Shown one piece after another: positions 1 to 5,502 of a stretch of 25,703 nucleotides of DNA. The notes under the pieces are model-generated. The model had not been told where the DNA came from and searched no databases. It saw only the letters and a program-made list of their open reading frames with translations. Source of the stretch: a virus; the IMG/VR virus record IMGVR_UViG_3300027857_000468, positions 1-25,703 of that record; one strand, 5' to 3'. The translations under genes were made by a program, and so were the position numbers. Position 1 is the stretch's first letter. Each line of letters opens with the position of its first letter.

Positions 1-144
1 AAGACACGAGGGACTAAGGCCATTTTATATAGTAATTATTATATAATATTACTAATATATAAATAGATTTCTTTAAATCACAATGTCCCATTTGCCGTTA
101 CAGGCGTTCCTTTGCGTCTATATAAACTCGGGAATAACCTTCCG

Positions 145-328
145 TGTTACCATTCCCAATTTTAAGGCCTAGCAGCTTGATAGTAAAAACTTTAGCGGAG
201 GTGTTACCATAGGCCGGCCAATTTTGGAGCTTTTTAGATAGCGCGTTTGTTTTCATTCATTTGTAAATGGTAACATGGTAACAGTTGGCTAATGTTACCA
301 CTTTCCCTGAGCTGTTACCATGGTAACA
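145..328. promoter_or_regulatory. Array of seven TGTTACCA half-sites (operator or iteron array)
   Basis: The 9-mer TGTTACCAT or its reverse complement ATGGTAACA occurs at 145-153, 202-210, 267-275 (reverse), 275-283 (reverse), 313-321 and 320-328 (reverse). A one-base variant lies at 293-301. The last two copies form a perfect 20-bp palindrome at 311-330, GCTGTTACCATGGTAACAGC. Seven copies within 185 bp of gene-free DNA cannot plausibly be chance. Such arrays bind repressors or replication initiators; nothing in the window identifies the protein. Confidence 0.7.
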
Positions 329-401
329 GCCCATTTTTGTCATTTTACAAGATCTCGTCGCTAAGTTGTTGAAATATATAGAATAACTTTTGTGCAGAAC
401 G

Positions 402-453
402 ATGAAGACTTGGTGGAGTCTTCATTGGCGAAGACTTGGTGGAGTCTTCATTG
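402..453. repeat. Two tandem hairpin repeats, 26-bp period
   Basis: The inverted repeat GAAGACT-TGGTGG-AGTCTTC occurs at 404-423 and again, identically, at 430-449, each copy followed by ATTG. The period is 26 bp. The first stem extends to 9 bp (402-425). No run of T follows either hairpin, so these are not standard intrinsic terminators. Protein binding sites or a recent tandem duplication are both possible. Confidence 0.7.
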
Positions 454-589
454 AAAAACCTTGAAGCGTTTTTAGAGAATTTAGAGAGAAACCTTAGCGC
501 TTGATTTGTAAATAACGGTGTAAACAACGCTCCGAAAAAATTCCGAAAAAGGCCTATTTACATAAAGTATTCAAAAGTGCCGGCAACTG

Positions 590-610
590 AATGATTTAGA
601 ATAAATCATT
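590..610. promoter_or_regulatory. 9-bp perfect inverted repeat upstream of first gene
   Basis: AATGATTTA-GAA-TAAATCATT is a perfect 9-bp inverted repeat with a 3-nt centre, ending 22 bp before the ATG at 633. Its place and symmetry suit an operator or a 5' leader hairpin. No T-tract follows, so a terminator is unlikely. Confidence 0.5.
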
Positions 611-632
611 TACTGCCTAGGATTTTGGTACT

Positions 633-995
633 ATGATAGTCAATGTGCGGTGGCTCAAGGCTCATGGCTTGATCGTCTACTCTCTCCTTTTCTACGTTTT
701 AGCTGTGTCCTTCGACATTTTTTCGAGTCGTCACATTCCGCAAGGCTGTTTTGAGACGAACCCGTTCCTGCGCGACTCAGCGTATCAGTTCATTCCGATC
801 CACGCGGTGGTGCAATACTCCTTTCAATTTCTTTCCTATCTCCTCGTCATCGCGCCGGCGTACCTAAGCCTGCGTAGATATAGCGAGCTCGTAGCCCAAT
901 GGACCTTCGCCGGGGTGTTGATTTACTTCGGCATGGGCTCGTATTTCGCGGCGGTGCAAAACGTTCTACTTCGCTTTGGCTGGTATGTGCCCTGA
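633..995 (+). CDS. Polytopic membrane protein, unknown function
   Basis: This 120-aa protein has three likely membrane segments at about residues 11-31, 60-80 and 89-112. A polar loop (32-50) contains the motif GCFETNPFLRD. The pattern of an acidic residue at the end of helix 1 followed by a glycine and E-x-NP loosely recalls small bacterial membrane proteins of the DUF5658 type, but I cannot confirm that. It is the first gene after the AT-rich leader. Only a weak AGGA (619-622) precedes the ATG. Its stop overlaps the next start (TGATG at 993-997). A role in lysis or membrane remodelling is inferred from the endolysin nearby. Confidence 0.7.
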   Translation: MIVNVRWLKAHGLIVYSLLFYVLAVSFDIFSSRHIPQGCFETNPFLRDSAYQFIPIHAVVQYSFQFLSYLLVIAPAYLSLRRYSELVAQWTFAGVLIYFGMGSYFAAVQNVLLRFGWYVP

Positions 996-1249
996 TGCCG
1001 TCCTGGAATAAAGCTTGGATCCTCGGTTGGATCGCAATTCTACTGGGACTCGCTTTCTACGAATTTTGGTCAGGGTGGGGAACGGGCAAGCACACGCCGA
1101 TGTTAACGCCGGTTACGGTTCGCTACTCTCCTTGGTGGGTGACGATGCCGTTCCTAACGTGGCTGTGGCTGCATTTTTTTCTGCGCTACGTTATTCCCGC
1201 GTATAAGATTAGTTTGGAACAAGGCACCAAAGTCAAGATGCCGTTATAA
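995..1249 (+). CDS. Two-helix membrane protein, holin candidate
   Basis: This 84-aa protein starts at an ATG sharing one base with the preceding stop; I preferred it to an upstream in-frame start at 899 because the longer version would overlap the previous gene by 97 nt. Two hydrophobic, Trp-rich segments lie at about residues 8-26 and 47-67. The tail is charged and ends KVKMPL. Size and topology fit a small phage holin or holin partner, but no family signature was recognised. It is tightly coupled to the membrane protein before it and lies about 0.5 kb upstream of the GH24 endolysin. Confidence 0.65.
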   Translation: MPSWNKAWILGWIAILLGLAFYEFWSGWGTGKHTPMLTPVTVRYSPWWVTMPFLTWLWLHFFLRYVIPAYKISLEQGTKVKMPL

Positions 1250-1377
1250 AAGTTCTCTCATCGTCCGTAACGGACGAAGTCCTAGTGGGGTTAAAGTCCT
1301 CACATCTAAAATAAGAAGAGAGCGCCCGAACGACGGTGGGTCGGCGTAAAACTACCGTCACTATTTAGGAGGAAGTG
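1250..1377. other. Short intergenic region with a 7-bp hairpin
   Basis: This 128-bp gap contains TCGTCCG-TAA-CGGACGA (1261-1277), a 7-bp stem with a 3-nt loop. A looser pair, GACGGT and ACCGTC, lies further on. No T-run follows the hairpin. A strong Shine-Dalgarno, AGGAGG, ends the gap just before the ATG at 1378. A minus-strand frame crossing this gap (1306-1560) looks like a shadow. Confidence 0.4.
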
Positions 1378-1554
1378 ATGCATTTTATCGAAGGAGCAGT
1401 TACGGGGCTGGTCGTAGGCGCGGGTTTGGCGCTCGCTTTCTATAGTCAAGAAATCGCTCTCGCAAGTCGGGTGAAGGCGGCGATTAAACGCGGCGTAACG
1501 GCGGCCCACGATGAAGTCGACAAAATTATCGCCGAAATTAAGTACGTCCTTTAA
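1378..1554 (+). CDS. Small single-span membrane protein, holin-like
   Basis: This 58-aa frame begins at an ATG 3 nt after a strong AGGAGG. It has one N-terminal membrane segment rich in Gly, Ala and Val (residues 5-22). A charged amphipathic tail follows (RVKAAIKRG, then DEVDKIIAEIK) that could form a helix. The layout resembles small phage class III-like holins or YtxH-like membrane anchors; that is inference from topology. It lies two genes before the GH24 endolysin and overlaps the next frame by 44 nt. The very good ribosome site makes translation likely. Confidence 0.6.
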   Translation: MHFIEGAVTGLVVGAGLALAFYSQEIALASRVKAAIKRGVTAAHDEVDKIIAEIKYVL

Positions 1555-1780
1555 GATCATTCGGACGCTTCCACCGGTTTTTTACCGTACGCGTCTCGAG
1601 GCGATCGCCGAATTTATTCGTGGCCGCGCGCCAGTGGCGGTGATTAATGATGCGGCGATGCGCTTGACTGTCGACGCAACGTGCCAAACGCTGGCGATAA
1701 ACGGTGTGAAAATTTTACGCGTAACTGAAAATGAAGTGCAGCCTGGATTCTTACCGCTCGGTTTGCAGGAGAGATTGTGA
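1511..1780 (+). CDS. Hypothetical protein, 89 aa
   Basis: I do not recognise this protein. The only ATG near the 5' end lies at 1511, inside the previous gene, giving a 44-nt out-of-phase overlap. No later ATG, GTG or TTG suits. The first 20 residues are basic and Ser/Thr-rich; the rest looks like a small alpha/beta domain (FIRGRAPVAVIND, then INGVKILRVTENE). Its stop shares bases with the GTG start of the endolysin (GTGA, 1777-1780), so it belongs to the same translational chain as the lysis genes. Confidence 0.5.
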   Translation: MKSTKLSPKLSTSFKIIRTLPPVFYRTRLEAIAEFIRGRAPVAVINDAAMRLTVDATCQTLAINGVKILRVTENEVQPGFLPLGLQERL

Positions 1781-2202
1781 ATTACAGCAAGCAAGGACTG
1801 CAGCTCACCGAGCAGTCGGAAGGCGTTCGCCTGGGCGCGTACCAAGATCAAGCAGGGCGTTGGACGATCGGCTATGGGCACACTGCGGGAGTTAAGCCGG
1901 GCGATACTTGCACGCAGGGTGAAGCCGAGGCGATGCTCGAGGCCGATATCGCTTGGGCAGTGTCGGTCGTCAATCATTACGTAAACACGCCGCTCACGCA
2001 GGGGCAGTTCGATGCGCTCGTAGATTTTACGTTTAATCTCGGCAGTGGCAGCTTGCAACACTCGACGTTACTCGCTCTCGTTAATGCCCGAAGGTTTGAG
2101 GCGGCAGCCGAAGAGTTTGAGAGGTGGAGTCACGCAGGCGGTAACGTTGTGGCTGGTTTACTACGCCGTCGTCAAGCGGAGGAAGCGGAGTTTAAGTCGT
2201 GA
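1777..2202 (+). CDS. Endolysin, GH24 phage lysozyme (muramidase)
   Basis: This 141-aa protein is a T4/P21-type lysozyme of glycoside hydrolase family 24. It cuts the beta-1,4 bond between N-acetylmuramic acid and N-acetylglucosamine in peptidoglycan at the end of infection. The family's E-x8-D-x5-T catalytic triad is visible as Glu15, Asp24 and Thr30 within SEGVRLGAYQDQAGRWTIGY, followed by GYGHT. The typical ALVDFTFNLGSG block and the C-terminal GLLRRRQAEE are present. It starts at GTG overlapping the previous stop (GTGA). There is no signal peptide or SAR helix, so export would depend on a holin, for which the small membrane proteins upstream are candidates. Length is normal for the family. 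Confidence 0.95.
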   Translation: MNYSKQGLQLTEQSEGVRLGAYQDQAGRWTIGYGHTAGVKPGDTCTQGEAEAMLEADIAWAVSVVNHYVNTPLTQGQFDALVDFTFNLGSGSLQHSTLLALVNARRFEAAAEEFERWSHAGGNVVAGLLRRRQAEEAEFKS

Positions 2203-2525
2203 TTAGCATCTTTATCCTCCGCCATAAGCAAACGGGCGTTAAGTACGGCGGTACCTCCAGCAATCCAGAGAAATATTGGAAAGCGCTTTGTGGGCGTAAA
2301 GGCCGGATAGCCGGGATTAACCGCGAAATCGTTGACCCTGAGAATAATTTCGAGATGGAGATAGCGGCGCAGGTTCAGGAGTGGGACGCCGAGCCTGTCT
2401 TGAGATTTTATAAACGGCTGCATCATCTTCGCCCGTTGAAGGTCTGGGCGAAGAAATCAGCTGAAACTCGAGCGAAGATCGGTCGAGGTGTTATTGAGTC
2501 CCGGCAGTTGAGGCTAGGACTATGA
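2199..2525 (+). CDS. Hypothetical protein with a GIY-YIG-like N-terminus
   Basis: This 108-aa protein starts at a GTG inside the endolysin stop (GTGA). The first 23 residues (ISIFILRHKQTGVKYGGTSS) loosely resemble the opening strand-turn-strand of GIY-YIG nucleases, with Tyr-Gly-Gly-Thr where YxG-T is expected. Near the end, KSAETRAKIGRG resembles the NUMOD3 DNA-binding motif often found after GIY-YIG domains. The catalytic Arg/Glu arrangement cannot be verified, so this may be a reduced or unrelated protein. It ends in an ATGA overlap with the next gene. Confidence 0.6.
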   Translation: MISIFILRHKQTGVKYGGTSSNPEKYWKALCGRKGRIAGINREIVDPENNFEMEIAAQVQEWDAEPVLRFYKRLHHLRPLKVWAKKSAETRAKIGRGVIESRQLRLGL

Positions 2526-2677
2526 AGAGTATTATCAATATCGGCGGCAAAAGATTCCTCGTCGTTCCGTTAGCAACGTTTTCACGAGGCAAGAAAAGTT
2601 TGCGATTCATTCCTATGCCGCCGAAGTTGGATAAGACAGAAGAAAAGAAATCGGAAGATGCAACACCGAGAGTATGA
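2522..2677 (+). CDS. Small hypothetical protein, 51 aa
   Basis: The ATG overlaps the stop of the previous gene (ATGA, 2522-2525). The product starts MKSIINIGGKRFLVVPL, a short beta-rich basic region, and ends in a highly charged tail (KLDKTEEKKSEDATPRV). No family is recognised. The stop-start overlap and the lack of other genes on this stretch favour it being real. The next gene starts inside it (20-nt overlap). Confidence 0.5.
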   Translation: MKSIINIGGKRFLVVPLATFSRGKKSLRFIPMPPKLDKTEEKKSEDATPRV

Positions 2678-3098
2678 AAAGGCGCTCCTCGTCGCCGCGG
2701 CGTTTCAATTATCAAAGGCTGATGATTTGCGCGAGTTATGCGCTATCGTCTGTGTTATTCGCAATTGGGTCGTTCCTCGGCTTGGAGAGGCTGCGTCGTA
2801 TCGGAGTTACACCGAGGCGATCGCAAACTTCCTCGACGCCTACCCAAAGCGGCAGCTTCCTAGCATCAACACGCCGTCGCTCATCGATCCACGTGAAGGA
2901 CTCCTCGCTCAGGTCGATGGATTTTATAACAACTCTGCCGCGGACGTCACGAGCTCACACCTATTCCCTCGCGGCGCGCGGTACTTCGCTCGGCCACAGG
3001 ACGTAAAGAACGGAGATTGGATTAAGGCTCAGGTGCTAGATCGCCAAGATGAGCACCCGTTAATCGGAGTTTTTGGAAGTCAGTCCTTTTTCGCATGA
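2658..3098 (+). CDS. Divergent SleB-like cell-wall hydrolase (putative)
   Basis: This 146-aa protein may be a second peptidoglycan-active enzyme. The N-terminal helix LCAIVCVIRNWVV resembles the AxVVxNR block of SleB/CwlJ hydrolases. The C-terminal half has AADVTSSHLFPRGARYF and then PLIGVFGSQSFF, resembling the family's DPTGGAxxF and IGxHxFY blocks. The usual catalytic Glu near the N-terminus cannot be assigned with certainty (E45 is one candidate). The match is by eye only. Its place close to the GH24 endolysin supports a lysis or wall-degrading role. It ends in an ATGA overlap. Confidence 0.55.
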   Translation: MQHREYEKALLVAAAFQLSKADDLRELCAIVCVIRNWVVPRLGEAASYRSYTEAIANFLDAYPKRQLPSINTPSLIDPREGLLAQVDGFYNNSAADVTSSHLFPRGARYFARPQDVKNGDWIKAQVLDRQDEHPLIGVFGSQSFFA

Positions 3099-3415
3099 AG
3101 AATCACGAGCTCATGGATAAAATTTGGAAGCGAATTGAGAAGAGTGATGAGCTTCCTGAAGGTCATCCGAATAAGATGACTCCGGAGCAGATCGATAGGC
3201 AGCTTAGTAATCTTGTGGCGTTGCAACGTATGAAAGGACGGACGAATAGGTTTGCCGCCGGCAAGCATCCCGGCCCAAGATCGAAAGAGGATAAGGCCGT
3301 CGAACGTCGCATCGAATCTCAACGCGACCCGCGGGCGAAGAAATTTATCGAACGTTTCGCTAAGAGGAAAGATGAAGAGCCAGAGCATGAAGCAAGAGAC
3401 GCGGCAGGGGCGTGA
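3095..3415 (+). CDS. Hypothetical charged protein, 106 aa
   Basis: I do not recognise this protein. It is strongly charged and mostly helical in appearance. The N-terminus is MKNHELMDKIWKRIEKSDEL, followed by EGHPNKMTPEQIDRQLSNLVALQRMKGRTNRF. The last 45 residues are a Lys/Arg/Glu-rich tail. It starts with an ATGA overlap on the previous gene, and a further small frame starts inside its 3' end. Confidence 0.6.
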   Translation: MKNHELMDKIWKRIEKSDELPEGHPNKMTPEQIDRQLSNLVALQRMKGRTNRFAAGKHPGPRSKEDKAVERRIESQRDPRAKKFIERFAKRKDEEPEHEARDAAGA

Positions 3416-3527
3416 CGAGAATGTCGCGGATAAAAAGAGTTTTAGGAGTACGAATGATCGCGCTAAGGCAGGATTTTTTAATAGCGCCCGGCGGAGTGAG
3501 AATCGCAATAAACAGGAATCAAAATGA
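3372..3527 (+). CDS. Small basic hypothetical protein, 51 aa
   Basis: This is a short, hydrophilic, Lys/Arg/Asn-rich product (MKSQSMKQETRQGRDE...). I placed the start at the ATG at 3372, just after AAGAGGAAAG; a second in-frame ATG at 3387 is possible. It overlaps the previous gene by 44 nt in another frame and ends in an ATGA overlap with the next. No domain is visible and it is likely disordered. The coupling pattern supports translation. Confidence 0.45.
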   Translation: MKSQSMKQETRQGRDENVADKKSFRSTNDRAKAGFFNSARRSENRNKQESK

Positions 3528-3736
3528 GAGCGTTAAGTGGAGCTACCGAGCCGTCGGGTCACGGTGTTAAGAAATTTGATGGTGGTCGCGAAAGCAATCG
3601 AGGTACGAAGCATGCGTTCAGGCTGCGGTCGCAGGACGCCAGCGATAATGACGCTGGGCACGTAAGTCCTGAGGTGAAACCGTCGGCTCGCGGTACGAGA
3701 AAAGGCGGAGATCGTCAGCCTCGCCCCCACGCATGA
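3524..3736 (+). CDS. Small hypothetical protein, 70 aa, likely disordered
   Basis: The ATG overlaps the previous stop (ATGA). The product is rich in Gly, Ser, Arg and Asp with almost no hydrophobic residues, so it is probably disordered. It contains SGHGVKKFDGGRESNRG and ends GGDRQPRPHA. No family is recognised. Seven nucleotides separate it from the next start, which has its own GAGGA site. Confidence 0.5.
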   Translation: MRALSGATEPSGHGVKKFDGGRESNRGTKHAFRLRSQDASDNDAGHVSPEVKPSARGTRKGGDRQPRPHA

Positions 3737-3743
3737 GGACTAT

Positions 3744-4331
3744 ATGGCGCTAACGGTAAAAGCAAAGGCCACAGGTAACGACGCCCGCAAGGTTGCGCGG
3801 GCGTTCCACGAGGTACACGAAAATACGCCCAGGATCGTCACCCAAACGGCGAAGAAATCAGGCAAGGCGCAAGCGGAGAAGCAACGAGTCGCCATCGCCT
3901 TGAGCAAGGCACGGCAAGCCGGCGCGAGCATTCCTGATAAGTCGGGGAGTAACTTCGTTAGTAACAACGATCTGCATACCCCCGCTGGCGTCACGGGTCA
4001 AGGCACGACGAGCCTGCGCCGCGGCGGTGAGCGTGTGAAACCGTCGGGGCAAGAGACCTCGTTTAAAAATGCGAGTGACTCGCACAATTACGTCGGTCAT
4101 GATGCATACGTTGGCGATCGTTTCCCTGTGTTGCGAATGGGCGAGGCGCAGGTGACGGGCGAGTTGGACGATATGCACGTTAAGCCTGTCGCTCGCACGA
4201 TGAACCCCGTCGAGGCGCTGCGCAAGAAGAATAACGCGACGCGCGACGCGCGCACGAATCTTGGTCGCGGTAAGGCCGGTGTCGTCGTGTCGAACGAAGA
4301 GGCGGCGGCCGACAGCGCTGGGCGTTGGTGA
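3744..4331 (+). CDS. Hypothetical protein, 195 aa, with a DUF6496-like N-terminus
   Basis: Residues 14-66 resemble the short DUF6496-type motif often seen in small phage proteins: a basic helix followed by KQRVAIALSKARQAGASIP. The rest is Gly/Asn/Arg-rich without an obvious domain, with NYVGHDAYVGDRFPVLRMGE the most structured-looking part. It may be a virion-associated DNA-binding or internal protein, but this is not shown. Start is an ATG with GAGGA 6 nt upstream. Its TGA overlaps a GTG (GTGA) that opens the next frame. Confidence 0.65.
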   Translation: MALTVKAKATGNDARKVARAFHEVHENTPRIVTQTAKKSGKAQAEKQRVAIALSKARQAGASIPDKSGSNFVSNNDLHTPAGVTGQGTTSLRRGGERVKPSGQETSFKNASDSHNYVGHDAYVGDRFPVLRMGEAQVTGELDDMHVKPVARTMNPVEALRKKNNATRDARTNLGRGKAGVVVSNEEAAADSAGRW

Positions 4332-4582
4332 GTTACGTCTATCCGCACCAGGTCCCGGCCGAGTTCACAGAGACGACGTCGCGCGGTAAAGCGCCGCGTG
4401 AAGCGTTTAGAACCACGACCGAAGAGGTGAGCGATGCAGCTCTCAATGAATCAAGAGCGACGCCCGCGAGTAAGTTGGGTGAGTCAGGATTATCACCGAA
4501 CCCCGTGGGTGCGGGTGAAGTACGGGGAGAAAATTTTACCACCGAACGAGCAGCTATCGAACTCTCGATTGACGGACGCTGA
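4328..4582 (+). CDS. Hypothetical protein, 84 aa, overlapping the next frame
   Basis: This frame starts at GTG in a GTGA overlap, the arrangement used by many genes here. The first 35 codons have the high third-position G+C of the neighbouring genes. The rest, which overlaps the next frame by 149 nt, is less G+C-rich at the third position. No domain is seen. Either this is a genuine overlapping gene, or the true protein switches into the frame starting at 4434 by frameshift or because of a sequence error. Confidence 0.45.
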   Translation: MSYVYPHQVPAEFTETTSRGKAPREAFRTTTEEVSDAALNESRATPASKLGESGLSPNPVGAGEVRGENFTTERAAIELSIDGR

Positions 4583-4682
4583 CGCGCTTCGTCGTCGTGA
4601 TGAAGCGATTTACTTCAGCGACGCGCGCCCGATCTCTGGCGGTGATGGCGGAAATAAAGAGATGCTCGGCGGCACAATTTGA
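4434..4682 (+). CDS. Hypothetical protein, 82 aa
   Basis: The ATG at 4434 is preceded by GAGGTGA at good spacing. The product (MQLSMNQERRPRVSWVSQDY...) is charged, contains RLTDADALRRRDEAIYFSDAR, and ends shortly before the AT-rich island. Third-position G+C is as in neighbouring genes, so it looks more like a real gene than the frame it overlaps. No family is recognised. It is the last gene before a gap of over 600 bp. Confidence 0.55.
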   Translation: MQLSMNQERRPRVSWVSQDYHRTPWVRVKYGEKILPPNEQLSNSRLTDADALRRRDEAIYFSDARPISGGDGGNKEMLGGTI

Positions 4683-4802
4683 AAAATGACTGTCGGTCGC
4701 GTATCGGAGACGCCATCGTGAAGATTTTTAGCTCAAACTATGTGGCCTCAAGACAAAGTGTATCTTTTTGATACGATTTTGGCTCAAAACACAAAAAGTT
4801 GC

Positions 4803-4838
4803 TGTTACGAATCGTAACAATGCAGTAAAAAGTGCATT
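4803..4838. promoter_or_regulatory. Adjacent inverted repeats, possible operator
   Basis: TGTTACG-AAT-CGTAACA is a perfect 7-bp inverted repeat (4803-4819). AATGCA and TGCATT, 8 nt apart, follow at once (4819-4838). The half-site TGTTAC is shared with the seven-copy array at 145-328, so the same regulator might bind both islands. That link is inferred from six bases. Confidence 0.4.
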
Positions 4839-5246
4839 ATTTTCAACAACTTGTGAGAATTTTGGCGTTCTAGTTAACAGAATAACCATTATAGGACACG
4901 GTTCTCATAAGAGTATGAAAACAAACAACATGCTGAGTAGCTCGTCAGTTATTTTTCGTTATCCCAAGGCCCGAATGACAAGGCTGCCCATTAGAGTCTC
5001 TCGTCTAGTGGTTACAAACATCCGCTCGGTTTGCGTGTTTCATATCGGCCGTAAACCATTGCAGTCACGTGTTCTTACGTCGGACTTTGGCACTCGAGTT
5101 TTCGGCCGGTCATTTCCGGCTTGGGGCCCCGCAGGGGGCTGGTAGGCGTGACCCCGGCTTGAATAACTTCTCCAGTTCTCGGGTCAGGGTTACGGGTCTT
5201 AGGTTTTTCAGGAAGGGTCCCGGAAGGGGACCAGATTCTAAGAAAG

Positions 5247-5305
5247 ATGCACGATGAGTTTAGCTGTTCCATCGCAAGGAGGCCAACATGACTAGGACAG
5301 TTTGA
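5247..5305 (+). other. Two mini-frames with ribosome sites (possible leader peptides)
   Basis: A 14-codon frame starts at ATG 5247 (MHDEFSCSIARRPT). Its TGA overlaps the ATG at 5288 of a 5-codon frame (MTRTV), which has AAGGAGG in front. That frame stops at 5305, 13 nt before the next gene. The strong ribosome site and ATGA overlap are suggestive, but the frames are so short that chance cannot be excluded. Confidence 0.25.
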
Positions 5306-5318
5306 GGAGGTCTTAATC

Positions 5319-5492
5319 ATGGCTGGAAACGCGCATCGCGCGCGTCATGGGAATCGGCCTGACTGCATTTTTTGTCAGTATCGACCCAAGGTCGCGCGCA
5401 AGCTCCACGCTTTTCGCAATTCCCGCGGGCATCGTCGCAATCGACACGCGAAACGCCGCGGACGCCGTAATAAACCGCACGTCGTTCGTTGA
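5319..5492 (+). CDS. Small, very basic CxxC protein, 57 aa
   Basis: The ATG at 5319 follows GAGGAGG (5304-5310) at good spacing. The product begins MAGNAHRARHGNRPDCIFCQ and carries a single CxxC at residues 16-19. The rest is extremely rich in Arg, His and Lys, so a nucleic-acid-binding role, perhaps with metal bound by Cys/His, is possible. No family is recognised. It is missing from a simple long-frame view because a different frame is open across it. It ends 10 nt before the collagen-like gene, whose GAGGAG site overlaps its stop. Confidence 0.5.
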   Translation: MAGNAHRARHGNRPDCIFCQYRPKVARKLHAFRNSRGHRRNRHAKRRGRRNKPHVVR

Positions 5493-5502
5493 GGAGAATT
5501 TA

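Larger units (their letters stand above)
1..632. other. AT-rich gene-free leader region
   Basis: I see no credible gene here. A 60-codon minus-strand frame at 345-527 looks accidental, because it runs through a tandem hairpin repeat. The stretch is much richer in A+T than the genes that follow. It opens with a near-palindrome (TAGTAAT at 30-36, ATTACTA at 48-54) and holds seven TGTTACCA-type half-sites, two tandem hairpins and an inverted repeat next to the first gene. This is the make-up expected of a phage control region or replication origin. I could not pick a convincing -35/-10 pair, so no promoter is called. Confidence 0.6.
4683..5318. other. Second AT-rich intergenic island
   Basis: I see no credible gene of normal size. 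A 125-codon frame (4768-5145) has no ribosome site and unusual composition, so it was rejected. The first 300 bp are AT-rich and hold inverted repeats: GTATC-TTTTT-GATAC (4759-4773), TGTTACG-AAT-CGTAACA (4803-4819) and AATGCA...TGCATT (4819-4838). The second half is G+C-rich and contains GGTCCC-GGAAG-GGGACC (5216-5232). This looks like a transcriptional boundary: end of one unit, start of the next. Confidence 0.5.

Noticed and set aside
402-453. CRISPR array
   Set aside because: Only two repeats, with a 2-6 nt gap instead of spacers of about 30 nt.
345-527. 60-codon minus-strand frame in the leader region
   Set aside because: It runs through the tandem hairpins, has no ribosome site, and its middle is just the translation of the repeat.
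2674-3006. 110-codon frame starting MKRRSSSPRRF
   Set aside because: It lies in another frame inside the SleB-like gene, is dominated by Arg/Ser as typical of shadow frames, and lacks a ribosome site.
4768-5145. 125-codon plus-strand frame in the AT-rich island
   Set aside because: No ribosome site, low-complexity mix of Ser/Arg/Val with no domain, and it spans a strong change in base composition. The inverted repeats inside it fit non-coding DNA better.
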